DNA of 64,000 nt from Carettochelys insculpta (lineage: Eukaryota > Chordata > Testudines > Carettochelyidae): positions 186,345,298 through 186,409,297 of the forward strand of contig NC_134138.1 of the NCBI RefSeq assembly GCF_033958435.1, written 5' to 3'. Shown one piece after another: positions 1 through 13,500 of this stretch. The translations under genes were made by a program, and so were the position numbers. How positions within the stretch are numbered: the stretch's first letter is position 1; every line of letters begins with the position of its first letter. Under the pieces are notes generated by a model. That model was given only the letters and a program-made list of their open reading frames with translations, did no database searches and was not told the DNA's origin.

Positions 1-1185
1 AAAAGGTTGTGAATATTAACTGCTTCTCAAACATTTTCAAGATGTGTAGTGCTAAGCACTATTGTTACATACACTTCATGTATGTGTTCAACTGAAATTC
101 AAGTTGAATATGAATTTGTACAGGAAAAGTGTTAATTTTCCTATCATTTAAAGAAACTAGGGATTAGTTTGGGGGAGGGCATAGATTAAAGCCCAGAAGC
201 AACATGTCACGTGGTCACTTTGTGAAAAGATATACTTTACTGCACATGACTTTTTTTCTGATGGCATAAATGAGTGGGTAAAATTGGGGTGAATTTTGGT
301 GCAACTTGAGCCAGTGCCGGTGAGTTCAACTACTGCACATCTTTACCTAGAGGAGTCTTTGGCTTGCCTAAAATTTAACCTAAAACTTCTGTGATCTTTC
401 AGTTCTAAGCCTTTCTTGAGCAGGAATTGCTAATCAGTAATGTGGTTTTAGGTTGTGAACACAGAGAATGGGCTTTTAATCCCACCAAAATCATCCTTAA
501 TTGAGACCACAGCAAGAACACGAGTTTAGGCCTCAGAAGGGAAAAGCTTAGTATGTGAAACAACTGCAGCACTTTGCTCTCCATGTCTCATAGCTACTGT
601 TAACTTTTTACACTACACTTTGCTTTGATTCTGCCATCCTTCTTGTGAATGGATAGTTGGAAAAGTGAGTCACTGAACAGTGTCCACCAGCAGTCTTTGC
701 CCCCAAAATGACTCAGAAATGGAAGTTCAAAAAAGAAATGTTTTCCCTGAAGTGTTTACATCTTGTGGGAGGAGAAGGCCATGAATACACAGTCTTTCCA
801 GATTTATTAAAGGGCGAAGTTTGTACTCTACGGCAGTTCCTTGCACTCTCCAGTTCATTGACAGTTCACCATGGGAGACTATTAACTGCTGTTTTACAGT
901 TAATTAGACTAGACAAGGCTTTCCCAAGAGAAACTTTGAGAGTTCAGTAAAGAGATGGTGCAGAATGTCTGTTGTGCATTGTTATGCTGGCTGTCCCTGC
1001 TCTGCCGGGTGGTGAAAGCCAGGGTGAACCAGGGAATGATTACAGAATAAATGACCAAATCACCTGACTTAAGTCGCAGGTTATCAAATCTTGTTAGGTA
1101 ATTTAATGATCATCAGCAGAAATGAGACCAAGACTTTTAAACCTGTGTCACTAAGTTTAGATACAAAGCTCATGCTCAAAACTTT

Positions 1186-1228
1186 TCTGTTAGTCTATAA
1201 GGTGCCACAGGACCCTTCGTTGTTGTTA
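1186..1228 (+). repeat. Partial copy of the 61.7-kb inverted-repeat element
   Basis: TGTTAGTCTATAAGGTGCCA then CAGGACCCTTCGTTGTTGTT matches the second arm at 61812-61849. Only one arm is present. Confidence 0.6.
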
Positions 1229-1782
1229 CATGAATCTATAAGCGGGCACTTACAGCAAAGGTCTGACTTCCCCCCAGACCCTCTGGGGTTGACCAGCCAC
1301 AGCCACAGAGAGTTCAATGTAAACAGCAGGTTGCTCTGCACCTTGGAAAAATTAGCCATTTATTTAGATATCCAAATAAGAATTTTAGATGCCTACAATT
1401 CAGCATCCTGTTTTCAAAAGATTGTCTCAGTAAAATTGGAGAAGCAGGCCACACGCTTAATCTCCCTGGCCCACATCATGTTCTTCCACAGGAAAGCTCC
1501 CAGGAGAACTGAGTGCAGGTGGGAAAAAATCTGCAGGGATTCCACTGTGTCATATGGTAGAAAGTCCTTGACTCCTAATGTCTGCTCTGAGGGATTTGAA
1601 TACAAGGAGCAACAGTGTGGACAGCCACTGTGGGCCTAAGGACAAGGTGGAAGGGGAACTGAGCTCCCTGCCCCTGAAAGGGATGGGATCAAGATGAAAG
1701 AGGCGGGGCTTAGGGCAATCAGTTTTGGATCTCCCCCAAGCTCTCTTAGAGCCATGTGCAGAGCAGCAACACAGTGCTCCAC

Positions 1783-1873
1783 GGCATTTCAAAGGGACCT
1801 GGAGCTCCAGCTGCTGCCGCTGCTACTTCAGCTGTGGTGGCGGCTGCCACTCCTGGCCCCTTTGAAATGGCAG
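1783..1873. repeat. Short hairpin repeat
   Basis: GGCATTTCAAAGGG is mirrored by CCCCTTTGAAATGG about 60 bases on, around a CTGCTGCCGCTGCT-rich loop. Probably the core of a dispersed element. Confidence 0.5.
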
Positions 1874-2243
1874 GCCTGGGGCAACTTCTCCCCCCTACTT
1901 TCTCCCGTGTCAGTGGGCCCAACAAGGAGCAACAATATGTAACAAATGAAGCTGAGACTGTTAGTATCTCCATGTTTATTGCAGCAGATGAGTGATTCTG
2001 GCCCTTATCAGTCCAGACTCACCACCCCTGAAATCTCCAGAGCCTCAAGCATACAGAGGTCACGTGGGAGATCCTTGACAGGGCAAGAAGGGTTGATACA
2101 ACTCGGGTTCAGCTTCATTCCCATCAGTGGTTCTGGCATCTAGCAAGTTTTGTACTATATAAATCTCTCCCCCCCGCCCGTCACACACACACCCTACCCA
2201 CCCCATCACTCCCAAATATTCAGCAGAGATGCTCTGTCTCTTG

Positions 2244-2925
2244 AGCTGTGTCTACACGTGCATGCTACTTCGAAGTAGCGGCACTAACTTCGAAATAGCG
2301 CCCGTCGCGGCTACACGCGTCGGGCGCTATTTCGAAGTTAACTTCGACGTTAGGCGGCGAGACGTCGAAGTCGCTAACCTCATGAGGGGATCGGAATAGT
2401 GCCCTACTTCGACGTTCAACATCGAAGTAGGGACCGTGTAGACGATCCGTGTCCCGCAACGTCGAAATTGCCGGGTCCTCCATGGCGGCCATCAGCTGGG
2501 GGGTTGAGAGATGCTCTCTCTCCAGCCCCTGCGGGGCTCTATGGTCACCGTGGGCAGCAGCCCTTAGCCCAGGGCTTCTGGCTGCTGCTGCGGCAGCTGG
2601 GGATCCATGCTGCAGGCACAGGGTCTGCAACCAGTTGTCGGCTCTGTGTATCTTGTGTTGTTTAGTGCAACTGTGTCTGGGAGGGGCCCTTTAAGGGAGC
2701 GGCTTGCTGTTGAGTCCGCCCTGTGACCCTGTCTGCAGCTGTGCCTGGCACCCTTATTTCGATGTGTGCTACTTTGGCGTGTAGACGTACCCTTGCAGCA
2801 CCTATTTCAATGTGGTGGCGCACAACGTCGAAGTTGAACATCGACGTTGCCAGCCCTGGAGGACGTGTAGACGTTATTCATCGAAATAGCCTATTTCGAT
2901 GTTGGCTTCACGTGTAGACGTAGTC
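2244..2925. mobile_element. Harbinger-like element, 682 bp, CpG-rich core
   Basis: Ends are AGCTGTGTCTACACGTG and CACGTGTAGACGTAGTC, with TTG on each side (2241-2243 and 2926-2928). Many TTCGAA/TCGAAGT motifs lie just inside both ends. The centre (2480-2720) is GC-rich and not palindromic. The short open frames in it are not recognisable proteins. Confidence 0.75.
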
Positions 2926-5895
2926 TTGGACATTAAAATACAGAGTTTATAGCACAGATGCATGTCTCTGTCACTGAAATGGAAAAGTACTGTAGGGTTT
3001 GTTTTTTTTTAATGGGGAGGGTTTTTCTGAACAATTCATGTTTAAAAAAGACTCATGTCTAGCAGAGGATATTGAACTCCTGCTGCTCTGGCCATCTGCT
3101 TAGAATTAACTTCCAAAATGCAGCACTTTCCTATTATAATGTGTCTAGGAGAGGAGATTACCTCTCAATCTCATTTGAAAGGTGATTCTTTTGAAGGTAA
3201 AGGCCATATACCATCGAGTTCTGAAATGATGGTGACACTTCCAGGATGCTGAATTTAAGATAAGTGCTTTTGAACTCTAGAGATTTTGGTTTCATGCTGT
3301 AGCAAGAGCAAAATAAATCCTTAATGTAGCTGTGATGCCATAAGTATCTGTTTACCCAAGAGCAGAGCAGTTCTGGTCTCTAAATAGAATAATTGGTTCT
3401 CATTTTTGCCTCATATTCCTTTAGGAAAGAAATATTTTCTTCGCTTTTTAGATGCCTAGTGCATGAAGAAAGCATAGTCTGGAAAATGTGCACAACAGGC
3501 TTACTTCTGCACCACTGCAGTTAACGGGAATCTGGCCATTCCAGTGCGATCTGGATAAGCCCTTATGTTTGCTTGAATTGAATATTGCGTGTACAGAGAC
3601 AGCCATGTTCTAGTTTCAGCTTCATTTCTGTCAAACTATTTTCTATAAGCAAATGTTTCAGTCTTCAGGGAACTGTTTTGTTGAGAAGTTAGATTTTTAT
3701 TTTGCTAATTTGAAACCTGCAGGTTTGCACATTGGTGATGTTACACAGTGACAGAAATTAGGAACATGCCTTGTTAACAATTACTTATTTATGCTGAGAG
3801 AAAAGAAACATAGTCTGAGATTTTGAAAGTGGCCATGGGAACTTGGACAGCCAGCTCCCAATTTAAATCAATCAAGCGATTCCCATTAAGTTGAACAAGA
3901 GTGGCACATCCCAGACCATATCTCCTCCATGGCTTTGGAAATGTTAGGTATATTAAATGGTATTGTAGACAGGGAATATTTTCATTGGCTCCAAAGAGAG
4001 TTAGGTGCCCACCTCTGCTTGGTAAAATATTCCCCTGCAGTGAGTCATGCCAAGGTTCTTTGGTGTAAGCTCACTTGATTTCAGAATAGCTCTGAGCAAA
4101 TCATCCATTCTTTTGATTGCCCTGTAGAACTGAATTTGTAGAATTATAACTCTTCAAGCTACAAGTAGTGCATGATTTCTGAACCAGGATAGTCTAGGCT
4201 AAGACACTGCCAGAAAATTATTCCTAAATTAGAATACCGCTTATGACTAGCTGCAATAACATGTGAGGTTAGACTACAGTTTCAGGCTGAAACATCCTTC
4301 TAATTGTATTCTGCTTAAGTCTGGTTTCTAGGGTGCACTAGAAGTCCCAAAACAGGCTAGTCTAGAAGATGGTGCTTCAGCTAGGTCATGCTTGAGTAAC
4401 ATTCTAGTACAGACCTTGGCTAGGGCCACCTTCTAGAGTAGACAAGTTTGCATGTTAGATTAATCTAGAAAGCATCTTTTTCATTAAGACGTGCTTTCCA
4501 ATCTATATCCCTGGAAAGCCTGAGAGCCAGATTTTAAAGACATCTGAGCCCTTAAAGATGCAGGTAGGTCCTAGACACTTGAAAATACTACCAGGCAGCT
4601 GTCTGCATCTTTCAGTGCTCAAATAATTTAAAAGTTGGGCCTGAAACACTAAACATTACCAACTGTTTTAGATTGGAACATAGTTCTGGATTAATACATG
4701 GTTTCCATGTCAGTTTCAACATGGCTAGTTGCTGGCTCTCCTTTATTTCTCTAAATCAGCTTGAAAACCAATTTAAAATCATACAGTTAAACTTGTTCAG
4801 TGACAACATCTCAGTGCTGGCAGGCCCTAAACAGAAATGTGGTTTTAAACATTTATTTTAAAATACATTTAATCCACTCTTTGAAACCTTACATGTGTAT
4901 TCAGTAACTGATAAGGTATCTTAAGCATTATTTTATATTTACTGGTTTTATATTAAGAATTTCACTTAATTTGTAATAATAAACATATAATGGGGCAAAT
5001 TTTCAAAACTGACCAACCAACTTGTGACCAGCTTAATTTCCTTCCTTTGTGCAGAGCTCCCTGGTACCTGTGTATCTTCAGTAAGTGCCTGCTTGCACAC
5101 ACAAATTTAGAACTGGAAGCAGACAGATTGAAAAATTGTCCCCAGTGTTTTTCTTAAGAGTAGGATGAAGGATTATTGAGCCAGAATCATTTTCACATCG
5201 GGTGCTAAAGCAGATTTATTGTAAGCAGGTCAAATATGTGACTTGCTGTAAGCTGGCATTTACTGTGCATTATGCTGCTTATAGCTTGACTTCATCCTTT
5301 ATCTTATCTTCTTCCCAGTCCCCCCCCAACCCCTGCCTTTTAGAACCAAAACCTGTAGTTTATATTCAAGCAAAAATGCTATCAACTTCAATGGTAATTT
5401 TGATGGAACAAGGAGTTAGGACTGCAGGATTCAGTTTTTCTGTTGCTCATTTTTCACCTCTGGAAAGAATTATCCACTTGCTGGCTGTATATAGTTGTGA
5501 GAGTTTTTTAAAAAAACACAATAGCTTTAAAAGAAAATGAAGTTAATAAATTAAATGGATTAGACCAGGCTATTGGTTCCCTTACTTTGTGCTTTGACCT
5601 TCCTTTGTTTATTGCCTGTTCTCATCAACAGTTTTTCAGCACAAGTACAAAAGACTTGTGCATATGTCTTTGGAAGCGTACCTCAGATTGGTTATAATCT
5701 AGAAGTTTACTTGGACTTCTCCCAAGGATGAATTAGGGTGATTTCTCTGGGCCATTTTTCTTTCCTTTTTTGACACTTGTCCAAATCAAAATGGAGGCGA
5801 ATGAAGTGCAATATATTGAAATGCATGATAGCGCTTTCATCTGCATAGTGTCTTTCTTAGAAACTGTATCCTAAAATATGTTAGTGACAAATCAG

Positions 5896-6194
5896 TGGTG
5901 CAGGAACAATTTTAGCAGTATGGGTGCTGAAAGCTAACTCTCTTACCCTTATCATAGCTGGGGCGAGGGGGACTGCAGGGCTAGGAGCAGAGCCCTAGGG
6001 CCATCTGCAAGGACCGGGGAGGAGGAGGGGTGGAGCTGGGTGGGGAGAGAGTCAGTTGTGACCCAGAATGAAAGTTGGCCACTGGGACCTTTGGTGTGGA
6101 GCAGCAGCAAATATGGGGCAAAAGCCACCGGGACCAGAGCTGGCAGAGCAGTCCTAGATAAAACCTGGGGATGCTGCAGCTTTCCTGCACCCTA
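5896..6194. mobile_element. hAT-like palindromic-ended element
   Basis: GGTGCAGGAACAATTTTAGC with GGGTGCTG close behind is mirrored by GGGATGCTGCAGCTTTCCTG ending in CACC. The interior is purine-rich on + (GGGGAGGAGGAGGGG). No duplication could be fixed. Confidence 0.6.
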
Positions 6195-6522
6195 GCTCCC
6201 GTGCCTATGAGATAAATAAGAGCAGAGGCTAAGAAAACATAAAGGCTGTATCTGTTTTCATGAAAGTTCTGTGCTAGCAGCTCTTCCTGCTGCTAGGAGG
6301 GTGTATAACCTACTCCCCACTTGCCTTCTATGAATGCCCCCCACCCCACCCCCGACACCTTTCCCCATCACTGAATTCTCCGCGTCACCGAGAGATCCCC
6401 AGTCAAGGCTGTCTTACCATGGAGGTGATTCCTTCTAAAATGTTGTCTATGATAAAACCTGATGCAGATGGATGGAGGCCCAGGACACCCAAATTTGCCT
6501 TGTAAAGTGTCTTTACCAGTCT

Positions 6523-6981
6523 GGCTACATTTACACTACACTAGAGAGTTTTGTTGACAAAACCAGGGTTTTGTTGACAAAACTCGAGGTGACTCTACAC
6601 ACAAAGTGCATTTTGTTGACAGTCTGTCAACATAACTCGACAAAACTCAGCACTTCTGCTGACAGCATTCTGCCTCTTTGTGCTGAGGAATAATGCCTTT
6701 GCCGACAGTTTCTGTAAACAAAAACACTGTGTGGCTGCTCCGCAGGGCTCTCGGTCAACAGACAGAGCTTCCGGTTCACTGGGCAGCCCTGTTTGCTGAG
6801 CTTCCATTTGGCCATTCTGTCAATGGAGTGGCCAGGCAGTCTGGCCACTCTTTGTCAACAGAGTGGATTGCTCTTGCAGTCCAATTGTGTGTGTGGATGT
6901 GATCTGTCAACAGAAGTTTTGGCAGAAGATCTCTTCCAACAGCAACTCTCGTCAATGGATCTCTGTCGTGTAGACATAGCC
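6523..6981. mobile_element. MITE with TTTTGTTGACAAAA-type subterminal repeats
   Basis: Ends GGCTACATTTACACTACACT and GTCGTGTAGACATAGCC are inverted. Inside, TTTTGTTGACAAAAC is tandemly repeated and GTCAACA/TGTTGAC motifs recur across the element. A clear target duplication is not seen. Confidence 0.7.
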
Positions 6982-7450
6982 AATGTGTTTGCATCTTACC
7001 CTTCCCACAGTTCCTTGAAATCAGAGAGAAGAGAAGGCTTCAGCCCTGAGATACATAATTTCCCCTCTGTGTAGTTACACCTGATCTCCCATCACCCCAT
7101 AGCCTGGGCCCTTAGAAACCATGCTGCTCTTGGCTCCTTTACCCCCTTTGGAAGGGTCCAGGAGAGGGTCCAGAAGTTGTTGGGGCAAACAGCTACCACT
7201 CCAACTGTGCTGTCAGCATTGTGCATGCTGCAGTTTGTGAAGCATCGTGGTGTCCTTCAGACTCAGAGGTGGTATTCCAGTGCCTGCGCTTAAAATGTTT
7301 CTGTTAGCAACTTTTGAAGTGTAACCAGTGCATGCAGGGTATTAACACTAATTAGCTGCTGCTCCAAGTTGAGACTGCTATTTGATTCTGTGAATGAGAT
7401 TTTATTTTTGGAAGTAAAACCCTCTTACTTAATTTTAAATTTCCTTTCAG

Positions 7451-7542
7451 AAATCATTTGCTGATCTCCCAGTGGCTCTTACCAATGAGCTCGACTGGCC
7501 CCATTTTTCAGGAACCACTGGATTTCTGAACTCCACAATTGG
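7451..7542 (+). CDS. AOAH: AOAH exon a (first in window)
   Basis: The exon follows a TTCCTTTCAG acceptor and ends at a GGTAAGC donor (phase 2 exit). In frame 0 it reads 30 codons, including SFADLPVALTNELDWP and SGTTGFLNSTIG. This aligns without gaps to the part of the human large subunit just after the catalytic-serine exon. The NST sequon lies in it. The preceding exon, expected to carry a GDSAGAHF-like motif, was not found in bases 1-7440. Confidence 0.93.
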
Positions 7543-10500
7543 GTAAGCTAATAGAAGCCAAGTATTGATGCCAGAAAAAAAAAAGTGGGGGGCAGGGACC
7601 AGGAGGAGAAACCAAGTAAATGGAGAGAAATCCAATGTTTAAATGGAAAACTGAAAGGCTGTATCTCCACTAGCCCCCTTCTTCGAAGCGTGCATAGTAA
7701 TCAGCCAGATTGAGGAATGATAATGAAGTGTTGCGATGAATATGCAGCACCTCATTAGGCTAATGCTCCCCGCAGCAGCTTGGAAGTTGCAAACTGTTGC
7801 ATGCCAATTTTGGAAGTAAGGGCACTTCAAAGTCACGTGGGTACTTCGAAGTGCCCATGGCTATAGGGCATGCTGGTGCGTCAAAGTTTGCAACTTTGAA
7901 GCTACCGCAGGGAGAATTAGCCTAATGAGGTGCTGTAAATTCATTGCAGCACTTCATTACTACTTCCCAGTCTGGCTGATTACCACGTCCCCCCTCGAAG
8001 AAGGGGGCTAGTGCAGACACAGCCAAAGTGCTGGAATGCTCTATCTCTGCTCTTCATAAAACCATGATTGTCTCAAAGATTTTCTTTTTCTTTCTTTCTT
8101 TCTTTCTTTCTTTCTTTCCTTATTTCTTTCTACCATTTTCACTAAAGTGGACTCTTAAACCAGCTTCCTCTACTTCTTCAGCTTTGCTTGCATGGCACAG
8201 TCTCTACAGATGGTCAATGTTTTTTCTTTGAAAAAAAAAAGTTTAAATTTTAAAAGATTAAATTTTGCTTTTTATTTTCAGGCTCAAAACATTTAACAGA
8301 AGTTTTTGGTACATTCACCACCACCAAAAAGAATCAATTCCAAAGATTTAAAATATGGATTTTTTAGATTTCTGCTTTTCCTTTTTTGCCACTGAATTAA
8401 TTATGTCTGCATTTTTTGAGAGTTTTTCACTTTTTTATTTTTCTTTTATACTTTTTCCACTCCAGCTTTCATGTGGAGGAGGCAGTAACTCAGTACTTAG
8501 AACATTGGTGTTGTAACCCTGGGGTTGTGAGTTAATCCTCAAGGGGGGCTTTCCAAGGGTCTGGGGCAAGTTAGACTTTTAAAAAAAAGAGGGTCAGGAA
8601 TAGGTCCTGCTGTGAGGGCAAGGGACTGGACTTGATGACCTCTCAAGGGCCCTTCCACTCGACGAGATATGCATGTCTCTGTGTCTTATTTTTTGCTGTT
8701 TTAAAGCCTCACCTTTGAAAAAGTCATGTGAAAAAGGAAGAGCAAAGTCTAACACTGCCGTTCTGTCACTTTTACAAGGTTGGAGGTATTTGGAGAGTTA
8801 GACTGGTAAAAGCAAAGATGAAAAATGGAGACGTGGAGGAGGGAAGTCCTTGAGCCATTCATTTTATTGCACTGAATGGAGGCAACAAGAGGAAGAAAGG
8901 AAGGAACATTCAAATATTTTAGAAAAATATTTCACAAAAAATGAAAAATTCTTCCATTTTGATCCCTATGAAAAGAAAACAACTTCAAATCATAAACATT
9001 TTTCCTGATTTTTCTCCCCCATTTTTTTTGATCAGTTCTAACAGACTTCTCCAGGGTATTGGCTGTGGAGCAGCTCCACTATTGCTTCATGCCCTAGAGC
9101 ACTGGCTGTCAACTTTCCAGACTATTGTACCTCCAAGTTTCACCTCACTTAAAACCTACCTGTTTACAAAATCTGACATAAACATATAAAAGTGTCACAG
9201 CACATTCTTATGGAAAAATTGCTTACTTACTCATTTTCCTATATGAGTATAAAATAAATAAATTGGAATACAAATATTGTACTTACATTTCATTGTGCAA
9301 TGTATACAGCAGTATAAGCAAGTTGTATGAAATTTGAGTTTGTACTGACTTTGCTAGTGCTTTTTACATAGACTGTTGTAGAGCAAAACAAATACATAGA
9401 TAAGTTGATGTAACCCCAGGAACACATCTGCATATCCTAGCGGTATATGTATCTCTGGTTGAGAACCACTGCCCTAGCATGGCTACTCAGGTCATGTGTA
9501 GTAATAATAGTAGTCACAATAGAGTTAATAATGCCTAAATTATTATGGGATGGAGTCCTGCTCCACTCCCACACCCCTTATTTCCTGTTTAGTCATTGTG
9601 GGAGAATTGAGGTTTTTGTCCAGCTTTTTGTTATGGTCCAGAGTAGACTTATTTTTGTTGCACTGAGTGGTCCCTTAAGGAAATGTGGAGAACTAGGGAC
9701 TTGGAGAAAAGAGGTAGACCTAGGGGTTAGCAGATGCACGTTGCAATTCTGTGTGTCATGGTTTACTCGCATGTTTTTAATTTACATGTCTACTATAAAA
9801 TCATTGGGCTAATATATCCGGACTATGTAAAATTAGGACTGAAGCAAAGCTATGTAAATGGAATTAAACATTATATGCTGTTTTCTAGGAAGAATTTATT
9901 TATATTGGCTAACTTTATATTGCATTCTTTGACCAATGCACCTTGTTTGCTTTGCTTTCCACTTCTTTCTCGAGAGATTGAATGTGTTACTTCTATAGCC
10001 TTTTTCTTAATTAACGGTTGGCATGATGATATTTAAGTATAGGTAATATTTTGCTTTTTAATTTTTTATTTCAAGACTTATCCTTGCTTTATATTTATCT
10101 GGATTGTATTTACCATCCGTTAGCTCTAATCCCTCTACGTCTGAGGTGCTACAGCACAACACAAACACAACATCAACAGCCCCAGTAGGGATCAGCAAAT
10201 ATCAACAAGAGCTTTTGAAAATGCATTTTTCAGCAGCCTTCCTTATGGCTATTCTCCTTAGGGGTTTTTACATTTTTCTATGTAGTACAGAAGAAAGGGG
10301 GAAATTAATCAAGCACAATCTGTCTTTCAGATCAGTCCATCCAAGATTTAAAGCACTGGGAAATAAATGTCCTGCCAATACTTCCTCACTTTTATAAGAA
10401 GCCAAAATCCCTGTGTGTCAGTAGAGTTTCTTTGGTAAATGACATCCAGGAGGAAGGATGGTGAAGCAATTATCTAAAGAATCAGTATAAACACAACTAG

Positions 10501-13500
10501 AAATGTGAATAATTAGAAAAACGCTATCAGCCTGTAGCAAGCTTTTGCGGAGATAACTAGATGTCTACTTAAATTGTTCTGTTTAAAAGAAAACTATTAA
10601 GTGTAAAAAAAGGAGGCAGGAAAACAGGGGAATGTCAGGGTTGGATCTCAGATTTATTTCTGACTTTTCAAAACCACTGAGTCTCACTGTTCTTCAGAAA
10701 ACAACATCAAAGGGATGCTAATGCCTTGTCCAGCAGTTTCAAGCTTGGGACCCTCATAACACAGAGCAAAGCTTTTCCTGGTCAGATATGTGAGAGAAGA
10801 CTCTAAGGGTATGTCCACCCTTAGATCAATGCACTGATGGTTGATCTTCCGGGGTTCCATTTAGCACGCCTAGTGGAGATGCGCTAAATTGAACTGTCAT
10901 GGCACCGCCGTCGACCCTGTTATTCCTGGCAGTCAGGAGGAGTAAGGGAAGTCAACAGGAGAGTTTCTCCCATCAACCTCCGCTGTGTGGATGGCAGCAA
11001 AAATTATTTTTAGATAAGCCGACTCCAGCTGCGCAATTCTTGTGGCTGGATGTGTATATCTAAAAACGATTTCATTGCCTAGTGTAGACCTGGCCTAAAT
11101 GAAAACCCTCAGTAATAGCCGGTGTAATTTAAACCTGGCAAAGGCCATTTTATTTATTTTTCTCACCCTATGGAGTGCTTCCTCTGCCAACCGGATTTTC
11201 CCTGACTCTTGTTAACCCGCTGATTGCCTTATCCTGCATTTCTACCCATCTTTTAAAATTTTTGTGTGTTCCCAGATTGTGGTATGCTGACAAATTTTAC
11301 CCAAAATGTTAAGTTGAATCTCTTCCTAAAACTTGCATAACCAAATTGTCAAAATTGCTGTATTCCATTGGCTTAAATTATCCCAAGATTCAACCAGGGG
11401 ATGTGCTTAATGGCACAGCAAATGAATGGTTCAAACCTGTAAACACTCACTTCCATGAGCACTGCCTGCAGTAGGACTACCATTGATCATAAGTATTATA
11501 TTTGGTAGTAAATACTAATCCCAGTGATTAGTGTATGCAGAATTAGGATCTACAACTGTTCAGATACAGAATATTTTGTATACTGTAATGTATTTTAATA
11601 TATATAATATATCAGCCCTTTTCTTTAAAGCTATCCTGGGTTCTTTTTTGCCATATGAGTTTAACATCTTTTGTTAATGTGTTTCAGAGGCTGGACAGAC
11701 TCTCTGTATCTGCGTTTACGCCAAAGAAACCACTGCAATCACAGAGACTTCCAGAATATTTCCAAAAATGGTACTAGAACCTTATTTTTAACACAGATGA
11801 GCATTTTATCTTGCTGTTGTACTAATGGGTGCAGCTCAGAAACACCATTCAGAAAATTGATACATAACTGCTCGCATAGGCTGTGGAGAAGTAAAGCGAA
11901 AGAGCTATTTAAGATACAGTAACAGGAAACTCTTTGATATCTGGTAGGCCTAGGATCAGGAGGTTGCCAGATATTCCAATATGACAGATATGTGAAAGGT
12001 TCTAAATGCTCTATGTGGGGCACTGTGCCACGCAGACAGCCACTCTGGGCAGCTTGTACATCACCAGACGGGCAGCTGCTCTGGGTGGCTTGCACCTTCC
12101 TGCTCCGGGAGCTGCTCTAGGCAGCTCGAGCATGGCTGTGCTGTGTGGGGAGTCGCTCTGGGCAGGGTGCCGCGCTGCACAGGAAGCCGCTGTGGGTGGC
12201 TCGTGCATGGCTGCACCACATGGGGAACCGCCATGATGAAATGCCAGTTAATCAAGAAGTTCAGCTGTTTGAAAGTTGGCTGAAAGAGAGTTTACTGTGG
12301 TATCTTTTTCTGTTTGGCTCCATCTCTATTGATTCTGAATATGAACTTATTTATGCTTGATCTTTTTCATCCCCTCTATGACTAATAAATGATTTCTGCC
12401 TGAGCAATAGTTGATGCACTTCACTGTAATTCTAACCTGGAATTCATTTTACTCTGTCTAATATTTTTTCTAAAATTAAAAAAGTTTAGCTCTGAACACT
12501 GAAGTTTGCATTGACATTCTGTGCCCCCAGGACGCTGAACTTCAGAAATTGTTGCTGGATTGGAAGTTAACATTATTCCTCTTTCCCATCACCCCGGGAC
12601 TTTCGACATCAGTGATAGCATTAAAAGCCATACAAGATCAAAAAAGTTTCTGTGGCATAGAAGGTTCTGAGTCCTGGGCAGTGCCTGACATGGTTGGAAT
12701 GCCATTTAATGTTGTAGTGGAGATAGGAATGAATCATTCCTGAATTCTGCTATGCCCTATGGTTGCGTCCACAGTCATACCACCTTTGTAAGGCAGGTCA
12801 GTCTATGCATCTTATTACTGTACCAGAAAGAAGCAACAGGCCTTGTTCCCCATCCCTGATTGTGTGCTGCACCTTCCTGGCATTCAGGTGTGTGCAAGGA
12901 GGTATTCTTGCCCCACTGTGCAGGAGTGTTCTGGAGCTTAGGCGTTCTGTATGCAAACCAGCCCTTTGGTTTCCTAGCTCAGCTATGGTCAGAGTTTGGC
13001 ATAGAGTGTACATAATAGAGCTATTTAAGGTGAATTGGTGACCTTGAGGCTTGGCTCTCAGAGGGCCCAAGTTTGAGTCCTGTTGGTACGTTGGGGAAAT
13101 TAAACTTATCAGACTAGATGATCACAAATGTTCCCTTTTGGTTTTAAAATCAGTGCATATAACACCGCCTGTCTACAGCAGCTTTAAGTTTTTCCCACTC
13201 TCTCTGGCCTTTCTTCTTATGTTTATGAATCTTGATGAGCTCCCCATTGCTCTTTCTTTTCATTTCACAGGGATATTTTACCCTGATATTGCAGAAACCT
13301 ACAGTGTAGAAAATGAGGTGAGATTTACCAGGGCAAATTCTCTCAAGAAAACTGAGGGAGAAATTTAGGAAGACAAAAATTACAAGTGATAGAAAAGTCC
13401 CATGATGACTTCCCTTAGTATCTTCTCTCAATCATCCCCCTGACAGAGTGTTGTAAAGGGTTGCCTCATAAGCTGTAGTATGTTCCCCAAAAGGGAAAAT

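Larger units (their letters stand above)
1..7450 (+). other. AOAH intron (3' part), upstream of first visible exon
   Basis: Non-coding. I see scattered mobile-element remains (described separately at about 1186, 1783, 2244, 5896 and 6523) and AT-rich unique sequence between 2930 and 5890. Short open frames here, such as 708-950 and 1091-1639, show no family resemblance or splice context. Confidence 0.7.
7543..11687 (+). other. AOAH intron a-b (4,145 bp)
   Basis: Phase 2 intron. It holds a palindromic MITE (7657), a TTTC microsatellite (8081), a tRNA-derived SINE (8472), a hAT-like element (9100) and a Harbinger-like MITE (10807). The remaining AT-rich sequence shows no gene. Confidence 0.85.

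Noticed and set aside
708..950. 80-codon + strand frame
   Set aside because: No recognisable domain and no AOAH-like sequence or suitable splice context. Length is within chance expectation.
1091..1639. 182-codon + strand frame
   Set aside because: It runs through a repeat arm at 1186-1228 and has no family motif. Long but not convincing as a gene or exon.
2265..2630. 121-codon minus-strand frame
   Set aside because: Lies inside a Harbinger-like element and is explained by its GC-rich core.
1..7440. AOAH exon with the catalytic serine (GDS motif)
   Set aside because: Looked for the GDSAGAHF-like segment in all + frames but did not find it; presumably upstream of the window.
8472..8550. tRNA gene
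   Set aside because: A and B boxes are recognisable but the cloverleaf is degraded and a CR1-like tail follows, so it is a SINE head.
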